DNA from: Bacteroidetes bacterium UBA2364
GTDB taxonomy: Bacteria > Bacteroidota > Rhodothermia > Rhodothermales > UBA2364
NCBI GenBank assembly: GCA_002344075.1
Contig: DDTM01000021.1
Span: 14,948-78,947 of the forward strand
DNA length: 64,000 bases
Direction: 5' to 3'
The position numbers and the translations under genes are program-made. Below, piece after piece: positions 9,266 through 17,107 of the stretch. The notes beneath the pieces were generated by a model that worked only from the letters and a program-made list of their open reading frames with translations, was not told where the DNA came from and searched no databases. How positions within the stretch are numbered: position 1 is the first letter of the stretch; each line of letters opens with the position of its first letter.

Positions 9266-9925
9266 CTATCGGCCAAATAAGCGACGATCCACCATCGTAA
9301 AATCTTGAACAACCTGAATGACATGAGGTGCTATTATATCGGATGTTGTAACAGACGAAGTGGCCACCACCACACACCGCATACCAGCCCGTTGCGCCGC
9401 CTGAATGCCGGCTGGGGCATCTTCAAACACGACACAATGTGCAGGGTCACAATTTAATCGTTTGGAAACAGTAAGAAAAACCTCCGGATTGGGTTTACCC
9501 AAGAGAACATCATCTGCGGTAACCACAACGTCGAATGTGTCTTGCAGGTGTAAACCATTCAGCACAAAAGAGACATTAATGGGTGGAGCCGATGTAGCCA
9601 GTGCAAGACGAAGACCCCAATGACGGGCTTCTTCCAGCATTTCATAAAGTCCGGCGACGGCTGATAAGTGATCTCCATACACTGTTCGGTATAATAATTC
9701 TTTTTCCTCGCCCAATGTGGCAACATCCTCGTTACTCAGATTGGCCCCCAAATAGTACCGTAATATTTCAGGGTTTGTTTTTCCTGACGATACATGATGA
9801 AAATCTTCGGCGGTTTGGGCAACGCCATGTTTGGCCAAAATGGATAGCCATACTTCAATGTGAACTGCCATGTTGTCCACAATAGTGCCATCCATATCAA
9901 AAATAAGGGTCTCGGTCATAGGCAT
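9266..9925 (-). CDS. HAD-family hydrolase, beta-phosphoglucomutase-like
   Basis: 219 residues with all four HAD motifs: FDMDGTIVDN (motif I, residues 9-18, nucleophile Asp), ALATSAPP (motif II), GKPNPEVF (motif III Lys) and VVFEDAPAGIQAA (motif IV acidic pair). A helical cap sits between motifs I and II, as in the beta-phosphoglucomutase and phosphoglycolate phosphatase subfamily. The substrate is probably a sugar or small organophosphate. The gene converges on coaX with a 15-base gap. ATG codons at 9925 and 9919 are both possible starts. Confidence 0.88.
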   Translation of the reverse strand: MPMTETLIFDMDGTIVDNMAVHIEVWLSILAKHGVAQTAEDFHHVSSGKTNPEILRYYLGANLSNEDVATLGEEKELLYRTVYGDHLSAVAGLYEMLEEARHWGLRLALATSAPPINVSFVLNGLHLQDTFDVVVTADDVLLGKPNPEVFLTVSKRLNCDPAHCVVFEDAPAGIQAAQRAGMRCVVVATSSVTTSDIIAPHVIQVVQDFTMVDRRLFGR

Positions 9926-10040
9926 TCTGATTTTCTTCGATCTAAAGGGGTGCTCTATTTGCGGTACAAACTAAGGCTTATCAAAGATAGCCGTTTTCCA
10001 CACAATGTATTTTCATCTGAAGACAACTCGTGGGAAAAAC

Positions 10041-10078
10041 AAAAAGCCTTGTACACAGAACGCATACAAAGGCTTTTT
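10041..10078 (-). terminator. Intrinsic terminator of the YceI/Rieske cluster
   Basis: The stem AAAAGCCTTGTA / TACAAAGGCTTTT (one bulged base) is bordered by A- and T-runs on both sides, so it could act in both directions. It lies 19 bases after the stop of the minus-strand YceI gene. Confidence 0.8.
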
Positions 10079-10096
10079 GGACATTCAGAGGCGGTT

Positions 10097-10639
10097 TTAT
10101 AGCTGGAATACCGCCCGAAACTCAATCTTCAGTTCATCTTTAGCTTCTACCATCATGAAAGAGGGCTTCTCTACACTAAAAGCGGTGAGGCTTATCTCCG
10201 TTTTCCCTTGTACATAAATCTTATTATCCTTCGTCCAAGTTTTAGCCGTAAAACTGACGGGCTTTGTAATACCGTGAAAAGTCAGATTACCTTTGATGTT
10301 TAGGTTTTCTCCATTGGTACGAACTTCGTTGCTGGTGAAGGTAATACGAGGGAACTTAAGACCCTCCACAACTTCGAGCATGTGAGAATCACGGCTGCCA
10401 TTTCCAGAGTCGAACGAACGGACGGGAGCAGCAATGGCGGTGCTGACAAATGATTTCGTGGTGGTGTTATACCGCAATACCCCCGAAAGATCACTACTTT
10501 TCCCCACAACCACATGCATTGGATGGGTGAGGGTATATTGAATGTAGGATTCCTTTTTAAGGATGCCCAGGTTACTTTGCGCTTGTATAGCAAAGGGAAA
10601 AAAGAGCAAAAAGAAGAGGATAAAACTTTTCATGGTCAT
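10097..10639 (-). CDS. YceI-family periplasmic lipid-binding protein
   Basis: 180 residues. A signal peptide (MKSFILFFLLFFPFAIQAQ) is followed by one YceI lipocalin-like beta barrel with SYIQYTLTHPMHVVVGKS, SRDSHMLEVVEGLKFPRITF and a GNLTFHGITKPVSF signature. Related proteins bind polyisoprenoids or other amphiphiles in the periplasm. The second ATG at 10633 gives a tidier signal peptide than 10639. It is the last gene of a minus-strand cluster with a b561-like membrane protein, a Rieske protein and a CxxCH protein. In E. coli yceI follows a b561-type gene (yceJ), so the pairing fits a known context. Confidence 0.88.
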   Translation of the reverse strand: MTMKSFILFFLLFFPFAIQAQSNLGILKKESYIQYTLTHPMHVVVGKSSDLSGVLRYNTTTKSFVSTAIAAPVRSFDSGNGSRDSHMLEVVEGLKFPRITFTSNEVRTNGENLNIKGNLTFHGITKPVSFTAKTWTKDNKIYVQGKTEISLTAFSVEKPSFMMVEAKDELKIEFRAVFQL

Positions 10640-10695
10640 GGTTTTAGTTTAAATTGCTCATATATATGATATGGTAATCAAGAAGTTCGGATAAT

Positions 10696-11307
10696 TCAGA
10701 ATTTCATAACAATCATCGCGCCCCAAAGCGCCCCGGCAGTTGTATATCCTACCACCCGATGAAGGTCTCGGCGGCCATTTTGTAGCATTTTCTCGCCAAA
10801 AAGACCGTTTGCAATCATTCCTGTTCCGTGTACGTAGGCCAAAATGCGGTGTACTTTGATGTTGCTCAGCTTTCTGCCTTCAACCAATAAGGGCGGTGGA
10901 GAAAGCAGGGACAACGCACCTGTTATGGTATAACTTGTGGCCATTGCCAGCTCAACGCCTTTGTGGATATTCCCACTCCATTCCCCGTCATAAGATTTTT
11001 GTCCGGCAATAGCGGTCCCCAGCATTAATGCAGAGGTAACATATCCGGCCACCTGATGGGTCTTAAGCATTTTTCGACGGAGGCGAAGTTCGCGTTGTCG
11101 GTCTTCGGTTGTTAAAGGAAAGATTCCTGTTTTGCGCATAAGCCCGTTTTCACGCCAAAGCCATCGTTTGGTGATGCTCATCTCTTCCGGAAGTAACGGT
11201 GTTGCATCTTGGCTACTGTCTAAAAGAGCAAGTAGGCTGTCTGCATCTTGCGAAACAGCAAATAAAGGAAATAAGGTACTGATGGCTACTAAAACAAATG
11301 TTTTCAT
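10696..11307 (-). CDS. Four-helix membrane protein, b561-like, probably heme-binding
   Basis: 203 residues. A signal peptide (to about residue 20) and a ~75-residue extracytoplasmic stretch precede four membrane helices. Each helix starts at a His: KTHQVAGYVTSALM, IHKGVELAMATSYT, KVHRILAYVHGTGM and DLHRVVGYTTAGAL. This regular placement of His in four helices resembles diheme cytochrome b561-type proteins. No family name can be assigned with certainty. The start ATG overlaps the TGA of the Rieske gene by four bases (ATGA), so translation is probably coupled. It likely passes electrons between the Rieske protein or CxxCH partner and a membrane pool, which is inference from context. Confidence 0.65.
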   Translation of the reverse strand: MKTFVLVAISTLFPLFAVSQDADSLLALLDSSQDATPLLPEEMSITKRWLWRENGLMRKTGIFPLTTEDRQRELRLRRKMLKTHQVAGYVTSALMLGTAIAGQKSYDGEWSGNIHKGVELAMATSYTITGALSLLSPPPLLVEGRKLSNIKVHRILAYVHGTGMIANGLFGEKMLQNGRRDLHRVVGYTTAGALWGAMIVMKF

Positions 11308-11744
11308 AAGAGCGTAACGGTGAGGGTATTGCCGCTTTTAGTAATTGCGAGTGTGGTAAGGTTTTTTTGCGCGACTCCGGTTTTTGTGCCAGTGGTGGAG
11401 AATGTCCAGCCATGATGGACGCAGCGAATTTGGCTGCCATCGAAACTGGTTACAGGGTTCCCTTCATGTGGACAAACATTGGAAAATGCCCGAAAGGTAC
11501 CGCCATCATTGATGACAATTGCTTTGGCATTGTTCGACATCAGGAAGCCTTTGTCGGCATTCAATGCGGTCACAATCGTCAGATCTATGCTCATGGTTTT
11601 TCCGCTGATGGTAATTCCATCTGTGGGTTCTTCTGTGGTATCGCAGCCAGCTACATTGATGCCATAGGCCGCAAGTCCAAAAGCGGCCAGTACGCTACAA
11701 GAGTCCTTTAAAAAGGCACGTCGGGTTTTGGAGGTTTCGTTCAT
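11304..11744 (-). CDS. Rieske [2Fe-2S] protein, Tat-exported lipoprotein
   Basis: 146 residues. The N-terminus carries a Tat signal, KTRRAFLKD, followed by a hydrophobic stretch and a lipobox-like VAGC (Cys34). The Rieske domain has CPHEG (Cys91, His93) and CVHHGWTF (Cys108, His111), the full Cys-x-His...Cys-x2-His ligand set. It is smaller than bc1-complex Rieske proteins and closer to stand-alone or ferredoxin-like Rieske proteins. Lipidation on the periplasmic side is inferred. It shares a 4-base overlap with the b561-like gene downstream and follows the Reeler-like CxxCH gene, so the three look like one electron-transfer unit. Confidence 0.92.
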   Translation of the reverse strand: MNETSKTRRAFLKDSCSVLAAFGLAAYGINVAGCDTTEEPTDGITISGKTMSIDLTIVTALNADKGFLMSNNAKAIVINDGGTFRAFSNVCPHEGNPVTSFDGSQIRCVHHGWTFSTTGTKTGVAQKNLTTLAITKSGNTLTVTLL

Positions 11745-11774
11745 GTTTTGATTTATAGGTTTAAATGAAAAGAA

Positions 11775-12602
11775 TTAGTGTTTTACAAATGGCTTAAGGG
11801 TGGTATGTTGGTTGTCTTCAGCCCGAATCAGATAATAGCCACGTGGCCAGTTTTGGGTATTGATTTCAATCAATTGGGTTTGTGCCGAAGCAAATACTTG
11901 TCGTCCGTTAAGGTCGAATACCCGCAGTACCACAGGGCGGGCACTTAAAATCTGCACATTTCCGGCACCTGGATTGGGGAAGACCTGAAGCGAAAATACG
12001 TCTCTTGGGGTCTCTCTCTCCGTTGATGTCAAGGATTTTTCCCTTAACATTAGGGTCGCTTTTGCCGTCATATCCCCATTGGTTCCTCCATTACCATTCA
12101 CTGCAAGGACGTTGCCGTAGAATGTAACTGTTCCGGTTCCTGCTTGTGGCGCCTGCCATTTTGCAAAATATGTTTTTACGCTATTCGCAAGTCTTTGCGT
12201 TTGTTCCACATACGTTCGGTTGTTTAGCGCAATAATTCGGGCTGCATTCATCGGCAAAGAAAACTGCCCGACACTTTCTAAATTGTCGTTTCTAATTGCG
12301 GTCATTTGGAAACCAAAGCCAGCGGGATTTATGGTCGTGCTTGCAGACATTTTCACGTCATAAGCCGTTCCTGGTGTGTACTCGGTAACAAGATTGGAAG
12401 TCCCGCTTTCATAAAGTCCAATAACCGCCTGTACGCCATAGTTCGTACCTTGAGCATGGCAGTTGTTACAAGAATATTCGGTACTTCCTCCAGGTAAGGG
12501 TGCACTGGTTGTTTGGGCACCTTCTTTGGCAGGCCCATTTGGGTAAGCCGCAATCAGTACGAATACTGGCAAGATCCAAAATAACATCCACTTTTTCATC
12601 AT
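11775..12602 (-). CDS. Reeler/choice-of-anchor V-like secreted protein with CxxCH motif and T9SS tail
   Basis: 275 residues from ATG 12602 (12599 is also possible; both give the same signal peptide). After the signal peptide, SCNNCHAQG (Cys45 to His49) is a heme c-type CxxCH motif. The next ~150 residues are a Reeler-like beta sandwich (GFGFQMTAIR, VQFYGN-type strand VTFYGNVLAVNG). A C-terminal T9SS type A sorting domain begins at QVFPNPGAGNVQ and ends FVKH, so the protein should be secreted and attached to the surface. It heads the Rieske, b561-like and YceI cluster. In animals Reeler and b561 domains occur in one polypeptide (FRRS1), which makes this neighbourhood suggestive of metal or electron transfer. 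Confidence 0.75.
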   Translation of the reverse strand: MMKKWMLFWILPVFVLIAAYPNGPAKEGAQTTSAPLPGGSTEYSCNNCHAQGTNYGVQAVIGLYESGTSNLVTEYTPGTAYDVKMSASTTINPAGFGFQMTAIRNDNLESVGQFSLPMNAARIIALNNRTYVEQTQRLANSVKTYFAKWQAPQAGTGTVTFYGNVLAVNGNGGTNGDMTAKATLMLREKSLTSTERETPRDVFSLQVFPNPGAGNVQILSARPVVLRVFDLNGRQVFASAQTQLIEINTQNWPRGYYLIRAEDNQHTTLKPFVKH

Positions 12603-12819
12603 TGATAGGCGTGTTTGAGTGTGAAGAAAACATAGGTCCATGTAGGACGTTTGTTGATTAGAGAAAAATTAGATACGCATTGAGGCCAAAGCCGTTCCAT
12701 AGTTTTATCGTTTCGATTTTGGCATACGGATAGACGATGAAGGCATTATATTATCTGGAAATTGAAAAGGGTTCTTGTTTTGGGCACCCAACTTTATCGC
12801 CAAGCACACCTGTACCAAA

Positions 12820-13680
12820 ATGAAGTTAATGACCATTTTGTTCTTAGGCCTTTCGACCATTTTTTGTCGTGCCCAAATTGCTCCACAGGCTTTAAAAAGC
12901 AAACCCGAATCAGAAAAGAAGGAAACATTGGAGGAGGATCTGACGGATCCAGCGCGAGGCGATAGTCCTAAAATACAGGGAAAAGACCAGAAGCCGGGTC
13001 GAAAAGCCGTATTGGCCACCTTGCCAGATGCTAAAAATTATTTTGGTGGCGAAACAGGGGCCGCTGTGGATAATGTTTCTTTTTCACTTTCCAAAAATGG
13101 CGCCACGCTTTTTGCCGAATTCCTGAGCGATTATCTATTTTTGGGCAAGACCTTAGGATATGGCCGGATCGGGTTTGGGGCATTGGTGAATACCGGACAA
13201 GACTCTACCAAAACCACTATGGCCCAATTTCTGAGTGGGGGCGGAAATGGTATGATGTACCTCTATGTACCGATTGCTACCAAGAGCGCCTTCCACGAAC
13301 ACTACGAAATGGCCCGTGTTTCTTTCGTCTTTCTGCCACGAGTTGGGCTTGATATTCCGGCCCTTAACGCTGCCATTGCAAATCCGGGCTATAATGCAGA
13401 TATCGGTTTCGAGGCGCAAGGATTATTGCTTTCTGTCTCCAAAACCTTTCAGTTCTTTGCCCAAGCTCGGTTTTCAGGGGTTTTGGGATCGGATGATTTT
13501 TACCGGCATTTAGGGTTGACAAGCAAGCAATTTCACCCGTTTGCTTCTGGTCGTTGGACGTTTGGTGTGGATCTGAATAGCCTGATTCGGATATCTGTGA
13601 CCAACGCATTTTTAGAACCCACAAGAAGTCAGAAAAGCCCTGTTATTTTGTCCGTACAACTCATTAACCGACGTCGCTAA
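12820..13680 (+). CDS. Secreted protein of unknown function
   Basis: 286 residues from ATG 12820, which places a clean signal peptide (MKLMTILFLGLSTIFCRAQ) at the N-terminus; in-frame codons back to 12775 give no sensible start. A charged linker (SEKKETLEEDLTDPARGDSPK) follows. The remainder is Gly/aromatic-rich with alternating hydrophobic residues such as LGYGRIGFGALVN and FAQARFSGVLG, ending in VILSVQLINRRR. This looks like a beta-barrel or beta-sandwich envelope protein, but no family is recognised. The gene is convergent with the lipoprotein gene that ends at 13753. Confidence 0.65.
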   Translation: MKLMTILFLGLSTIFCRAQIAPQALKSKPESEKKETLEEDLTDPARGDSPKIQGKDQKPGRKAVLATLPDAKNYFGGETGAAVDNVSFSLSKNGATLFAEFLSDYLFLGKTLGYGRIGFGALVNTGQDSTKTTMAQFLSGGGNGMMYLYVPIATKSAFHEHYEMARVSFVFLPRVGLDIPALNAAIANPGYNADIGFEAQGLLLSVSKTFQFFAQARFSGVLGSDDFYRHLGLTSKQFHPFASGRWTFGVDLNSLIRISVTNAFLEPTRSQKSPVILSVQLINRRR

Positions 13681-13694
13681 CGGCCAAAGTTGAG

Positions 13695-13723
13695 ATCCAT
13701 TCCTCCTTGGATGAGGAATGGAT
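13695..13723. terminator. Perfect 11-bp inverted repeat between convergent genes
   Basis: ATCCATTCCTC (13695-13705) and GAGGAATGGAT (13713-13723) form a perfect stem with a 7-base loop. It lies in the 72-base gap between two convergent genes. Neither side carries a strong T-run, so it may be a bidirectional but atypical terminator or a 3' end processing hairpin. Confidence 0.5.
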
Positions 13724-13752
13724 TCCACGTCTTAGTAAGTTCTTCTTGATAC

Positions 13753-14442
13753 TCATATGGGTTTGTACCTAAACGATCCGAAGTCTTGACTTGGCCAAAA
13801 ATACCCACGCGGTCGTTTCCTAGTTTTTAAGGTAAAAGCTGGCTCGATGTGGATAAATGAACCCCCTTTTTCTACTGGAGTACAATAACTGTTCAAGACG
13901 GGGTCGCAGTTTTGTTGAGCATCTCCTGCCGTAATTTGGACCACTTCAAGACTCAAAGTAGTCCTTGCGATTAGATCAGACAAAAGACCATAATTTTTCC
14001 ATCTCACCCAATACATTGGAGGAGTAAACGTATGGGTTAAACTGGGCTGGACAAACAGCCGACGCAAAGGAATCTGTTTATGGTAAATCCTCCTCGTATC
14101 ACCATCAATTTCAGCCAGGCTAAAAGTTTTTAAATTTCCGAGACCACCACCACCCCAAACCGCCATCCGAACGGAGGGAGACAAAGGGATGTTATAAGCG
14201 CCAACCGCAGTTTCCAACCGCTTGCTAACCCCAAACTCAGTGTCAAGTACCCAAAACTCAACTGTTCCTTTGTTGTAATGCGCATGTAGATTGACCGCAA
14301 GGTCGTTGGTTATGGCGCTGCTTATTTGAAGATTTTGTGTGTCCACCATGATATCCCAATCACCTGCTTTTTCTAAGTGTGGGACCACGGCTGTTCCGGG
14401 TATATAGGTATTTACACAGCCACTCACGAAAAAGGACAGCAT
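13753..14442 (-). CDS. Putative lipoprotein of unknown function
   Basis: 229 residues. The N-terminus MLSFFVSGCVNTYIPGT contains a lipobox (VSGC). The hydrophobic region is too short for a complete signal peptide from this ATG. In-frame codons upstream to about 14496 would add a longer, lysine-containing hydrophobic stretch, but offer only a rare ATT start. The mature part is beta-rich with repeated DTEFGVSKRLETAVGAY and WGGGGLGN-like segments, resembling an outer-membrane-associated barrel or porin-like protein. No family is assigned. The gene is divergent from the Tat phosphoesterase. Confidence 0.6.
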   Translation of the reverse strand: MLSFFVSGCVNTYIPGTAVVPHLEKAGDWDIMVDTQNLQISSAITNDLAVNLHAHYNKGTVEFWVLDTEFGVSKRLETAVGAYNIPLSPSVRMAVWGGGGLGNLKTFSLAEIDGDTRRIYHKQIPLRRLFVQPSLTHTFTPPMYWVRWKNYGLLSDLIARTTLSLEVVQITAGDAQQNCDPVLNSYCTPVEKGGSFIHIEPAFTLKTRKRPRGYFWPSQDFGSFRYKPI

Positions 14443-14599
14443 AAATAAGGCAGGTGCTATAGGATGAGATGAGATGATTTTTATGGCAAAAATGGTTGGT
14501 TATGATGGGATAATCAATATAATACTTTTTTGTTCCTTGCTAAAGTAGTAAAGTTAATGTATGTTAAAGCCTGACTCCCTTCACCTAAATCATAAGCTT

Positions 14600-16078
14600 A
14601 TGAACCGGAGACGTTTCCTTAAACAAAGTGCATGGGCTATTCCAGCACTTGCCATTCCAGAGTGGATATTATCCGATCCTTATCGACCACTTCCGATGAA
14701 CACCTTGCCCTTTACACCTGTTCGGATTCGAGGAGCAGTGCAAAGTAATGGCAAAGGCATTCCCCATGTAGCTGTAACGGATGGCATATCGGTAGTTACC
14801 ACCGATGCAAAGGGGACCTTCACCTTGATTTCCACTTCTAATCAGCCTTTCGTATATGTCAGTATTCCGGCGGGGTATAAAATCCCCCAGAATGCAACGG
14901 GAACTGCACGGTTTTATCAGCCCATCCGGTCGGATAATAAAGGTGAGATGACGGCCCTGTTTACACTACAACCAGAAGATGTTTCGCAAGAAAGTCATCG
15001 CTTTTTGGCACTGGGCGATGTTCAGACCCAAAATAAATACGAAACGGCACGTTTTCTGAACGAGACCATACCAGACATTCAACAAACGCTTAATACCGGA
15101 ATGGCTGCCTTTGGTGTTTCGGTGGGTGACATCATGTTTGACGATCTATCGCTTTATCCTGATTATGAAGCAGGCGTTCAAAAAACAGGGATTCCGTTTT
15201 TTCAGGTGATGGGTAACCACGATTTGGATTTTGATGGATTCACGGACGAGTCCTCTACCCGTACATTTACCCGTCATTTTGGCCCCACATATTATTCATT
15301 TAATCGTGGCGCCGTGCATTATGTGGTTTTGGAAGATGTGATGTGGGTGAAAAGTGGTTATTTGGGATACATTCACCAAGAGCAATTAACTTGGTTGGAA
15401 CAAGACTTGGCTTTGGTGGACAAGGGGCGTCCGGTTGTTGTGTTCTGGCATATTCCGGCTCTTTCCACACAATATGCCCGCGACGGCGAATCTCGGCCTA
15501 ATATCGCCAACTGTGTTACCAACCGAGAAGCCATTTACCGCTTGCTTAAGCCCTACCAAACACACGTCATTTCTGGGCATACCCACGAACACGAACATGT
15601 GTATGAAGGAGGCGTGCATGAACATATTTTAGCGACGGTGTGTGGTGCATGGTGGAGCGGCGATATTTGTTCGGATGGCGCTCCCAATGGCTATGCAGTC
15701 TTTGAGGCCAATGGCGAGTCTTTATCGTGGCGATACAAAGCGACAGGGCAAGCAGATGACTATCAGTTACGGCTGTACAAAGCGGGGAGTGAGCCTCAGG
15801 CCCCAGATGAGTTGGTCGCCAATGTCTGGGATTGGAATCCGAATTGGCAGGTAGCTTGGTATGAAGACGGGATCCGAAAGGGCTTGATGTCGCGTCGCCT
15901 CGGATACGATCCCTTGGCGGTTGAGCAAATGTTAGGCAACCAAAAACCGTCTCGGCGGACGTGGGCAGAACCCAATCGGACGCACCATTTGTTTTATGCA
16001 CCTGCTCCAGCAAAAGGGAGCAATGTTATCGTTGAGGCCATTGATCCGTTTGGGCGAACATATCGCTCAACCCTTTGA
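14600..16078 (+). CDS. Tat-exported calcineurin-like phosphoesterase (MetallophosN/C architecture)
   Basis: 492 residues from ATG 14600, chosen because MNRRRFLKQSAWAIPALAIP is a Tat signal; an ATG at 14561 would bury it. An Ig-like metallophosphoesterase N-terminal domain lies near residues 40-110. The calcineurin core follows with FLALGDVQT, SVGDIMFDD, FQVMGNHDLD, FWHIPA and VISGHTHEHEH, which supply the two-metal site ligands. A C-terminal domain (about 350-490) begins near CGAWWSGDIC and matches the MetallophosC type. Such secreted enzymes hydrolyse phosphoesters, often on nucleotides or glycans. The substrate is unknown. Confidence 0.9.
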   Translation: MNRRRFLKQSAWAIPALAIPEWILSDPYRPLPMNTLPFTPVRIRGAVQSNGKGIPHVAVTDGISVVTTDAKGTFTLISTSNQPFVYVSIPAGYKIPQNATGTARFYQPIRSDNKGEMTALFTLQPEDVSQESHRFLALGDVQTQNKYETARFLNETIPDIQQTLNTGMAAFGVSVGDIMFDDLSLYPDYEAGVQKTGIPFFQVMGNHDLDFDGFTDESSTRTFTRHFGPTYYSFNRGAVHYVVLEDVMWVKSGYLGYIHQEQLTWLEQDLALVDKGRPVVVFWHIPALSTQYARDGESRPNIANCVTNREAIYRLLKPYQTHVISGHTHEHEHVYEGGVHEHILATVCGAWWSGDICSDGAPNGYAVFEANGESLSWRYKATGQADDYQLRLYKAGSEPQAPDELVANVWDWNPNWQVAWYEDGIRKGLMSRRLGYDPLAVEQMLGNQKPSRRTWAEPNRTHHLFYAPAPAKGSNVIVEAIDPFGRTYRSTL

Positions 16079-16097
16079 TGTTGGATAAGGCCCACAG

Positions 16098-16136
16098 AAC
16101 AAAATGCCTTTGGTCTGTAAACCGAAGGCGTTTTGT
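16098..16136. terminator. Bidirectional intrinsic terminator
   Basis: ACAAAATGCCTTTGG pairs with CCGAAGGCGTTTTGT (one G-U pair and one mismatch) around an 8-base loop. A- and T-rich flanks serve both directions. It sits between the phosphoesterase gene (plus, ends 16078) and the convergent gene ending at 16156. Confidence 0.75.
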
Positions 16137-16155
16137 GCAAGCCTTATAAATTGGG

Positions 16156-16743
16156 CTATGGAAGGATATAGGCTGTTTTTACCAAATCTACAATGGTAGC
16201 TTCTTCAGGTAAAAACAAACGCATCCGATCTGCGGTTAAACTCAGTATCTGGATAAACCACTTTGGCTGATATTGGGGGCCGGGCTCCATATGCAGGCTA
16301 TTGATGGCGATTTTGTACCGATGAATCCGCGCATTACGGATATGCCCGCTTGCGTCTTTGTTGTAGAGGGAAAGGGTGCTGTCTCGAAAAAAAACTGCCA
16401 CAAACGGCGTTTCGATCGCATTAATGATGCGGCTCACCTCTCTGCTACTATCCTCTATGACCCAACGCCGAAATGCCCGGCTTGCACGCCGATTCAGATC
16501 GTCCAGTTCGGCATCAAATCCGTAATACCGCTTGGCTCGTTCGGCTTTTATCTGCTGGTAAACTTGGATGGCTTGTGGTATAGGATTCTGTTTTTTATCT
16601 ACTTGTGTGCCTTGCTCAGAATAAGAGATAACTTCCCAACGGCCAATGAGCCATTCAGGGTTGGGTGTTGGACTAGGTTGGGCTGGGCTGGTGGTCGCGG
16701 ATATGAACCATCCAAACACAAAGAAGAGGTGTTTCGGTGACAT
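16156..16743 (-). CDS. Secreted lipocalin-like protein, unknown function
   Basis: 195 residues with a signal peptide (MSPKHLFFVFGWFISATTSPAQ) followed by a Pro/Thr linker. WLIGRWEVISYSEQ is a typical lipocalin-like (DUF4488/DUF5004-type) first strand. The C-terminal half has the matching strand pattern: VAVFFRDSTLSLYN, HRYKIAINSLHM, FIQILSLTADRMRLFLPE. A basic alpha-helical insert (residues 65-110, rich in Arg and Lys) is unusual for a minimal lipocalin. No ligand can be named. It stands alone, with its promoter in the 364-base region upstream. Confidence 0.65.
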   Translation of the reverse strand: MSPKHLFFVFGWFISATTSPAQPSPTPNPEWLIGRWEVISYSEQGTQVDKKQNPIPQAIQVYQQIKAERAKRYYGFDAELDDLNRRASRAFRRWVIEDSSREVSRIINAIETPFVAVFFRDSTLSLYNKDASGHIRNARIHRYKIAINSLHMEPGPQYQPKWFIQILSLTADRMRLFLPEEATIVDLVKTAYILP

Positions 16744-17107
16744 CTGAAATGAGGTTTTATGGAAAAATAAAAATACAACGGCGTTATATTTTCACGAAAG
16801 TCCCCATAGGAAGTTCCAAAAGGAACTATCATTGTTAAGTGGCTATGCAACTTCCATTTGGTGCGTTTCAAAACTTCCCAAAGTACCTCGTGAATACCTC
16901 TTTCACATTTTATGCGGCCTATTGGATTTTCGTATGATGTCGCCCCTACGGGGCTTTTTTTATGCACGTCACCAGTTCCCCAACGGCAGGCAAAGATGCC
17001 TTTTACATCCTACCTAATCTAAGTGTGTCGTAATGTCTATGGGCATTTTTGAAATGCACCCGCTTCCGTTTGTCCGAAAAAAATAGTACACCTCAATATT
17101 TAAGTAC
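16744..17107. other. 364-base intergenic region with GC palindrome and REP-like features
   Basis: No convincing gene is seen. The stretch contains short dyads (GTTCC...GGAAC near 16810-16830) and a compact GCCCC-TAC-GGGGC hairpin followed by T residues at 16942-16961 in the context GATGTCGCCCCTACGGGGC. This type of GC palindrome in AT-rich intergenic DNA is familiar from dispersed extragenic repeats in Bacteroidota. Only one copy occurs here. A 61-codon plus-strand frame at 16832-17017 shows no protein-like features. Confidence 0.5.
16942..16961 (+). terminator. Orphan GC hairpin with T-run
   Basis: GCCCC/GGGGC stem with a three-base loop and seven T residues on the plus strand. No annotated plus-strand gene ends nearby, so it may belong to a repeat or to a small transcript rather than to a gene. 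Confidence 0.5.

Noticed and set aside
16832..17017. 61-codon plus-strand frame near the GC hairpin
   Set aside because: No start signal or family match; the stretch looks like non-coding repeat DNA.
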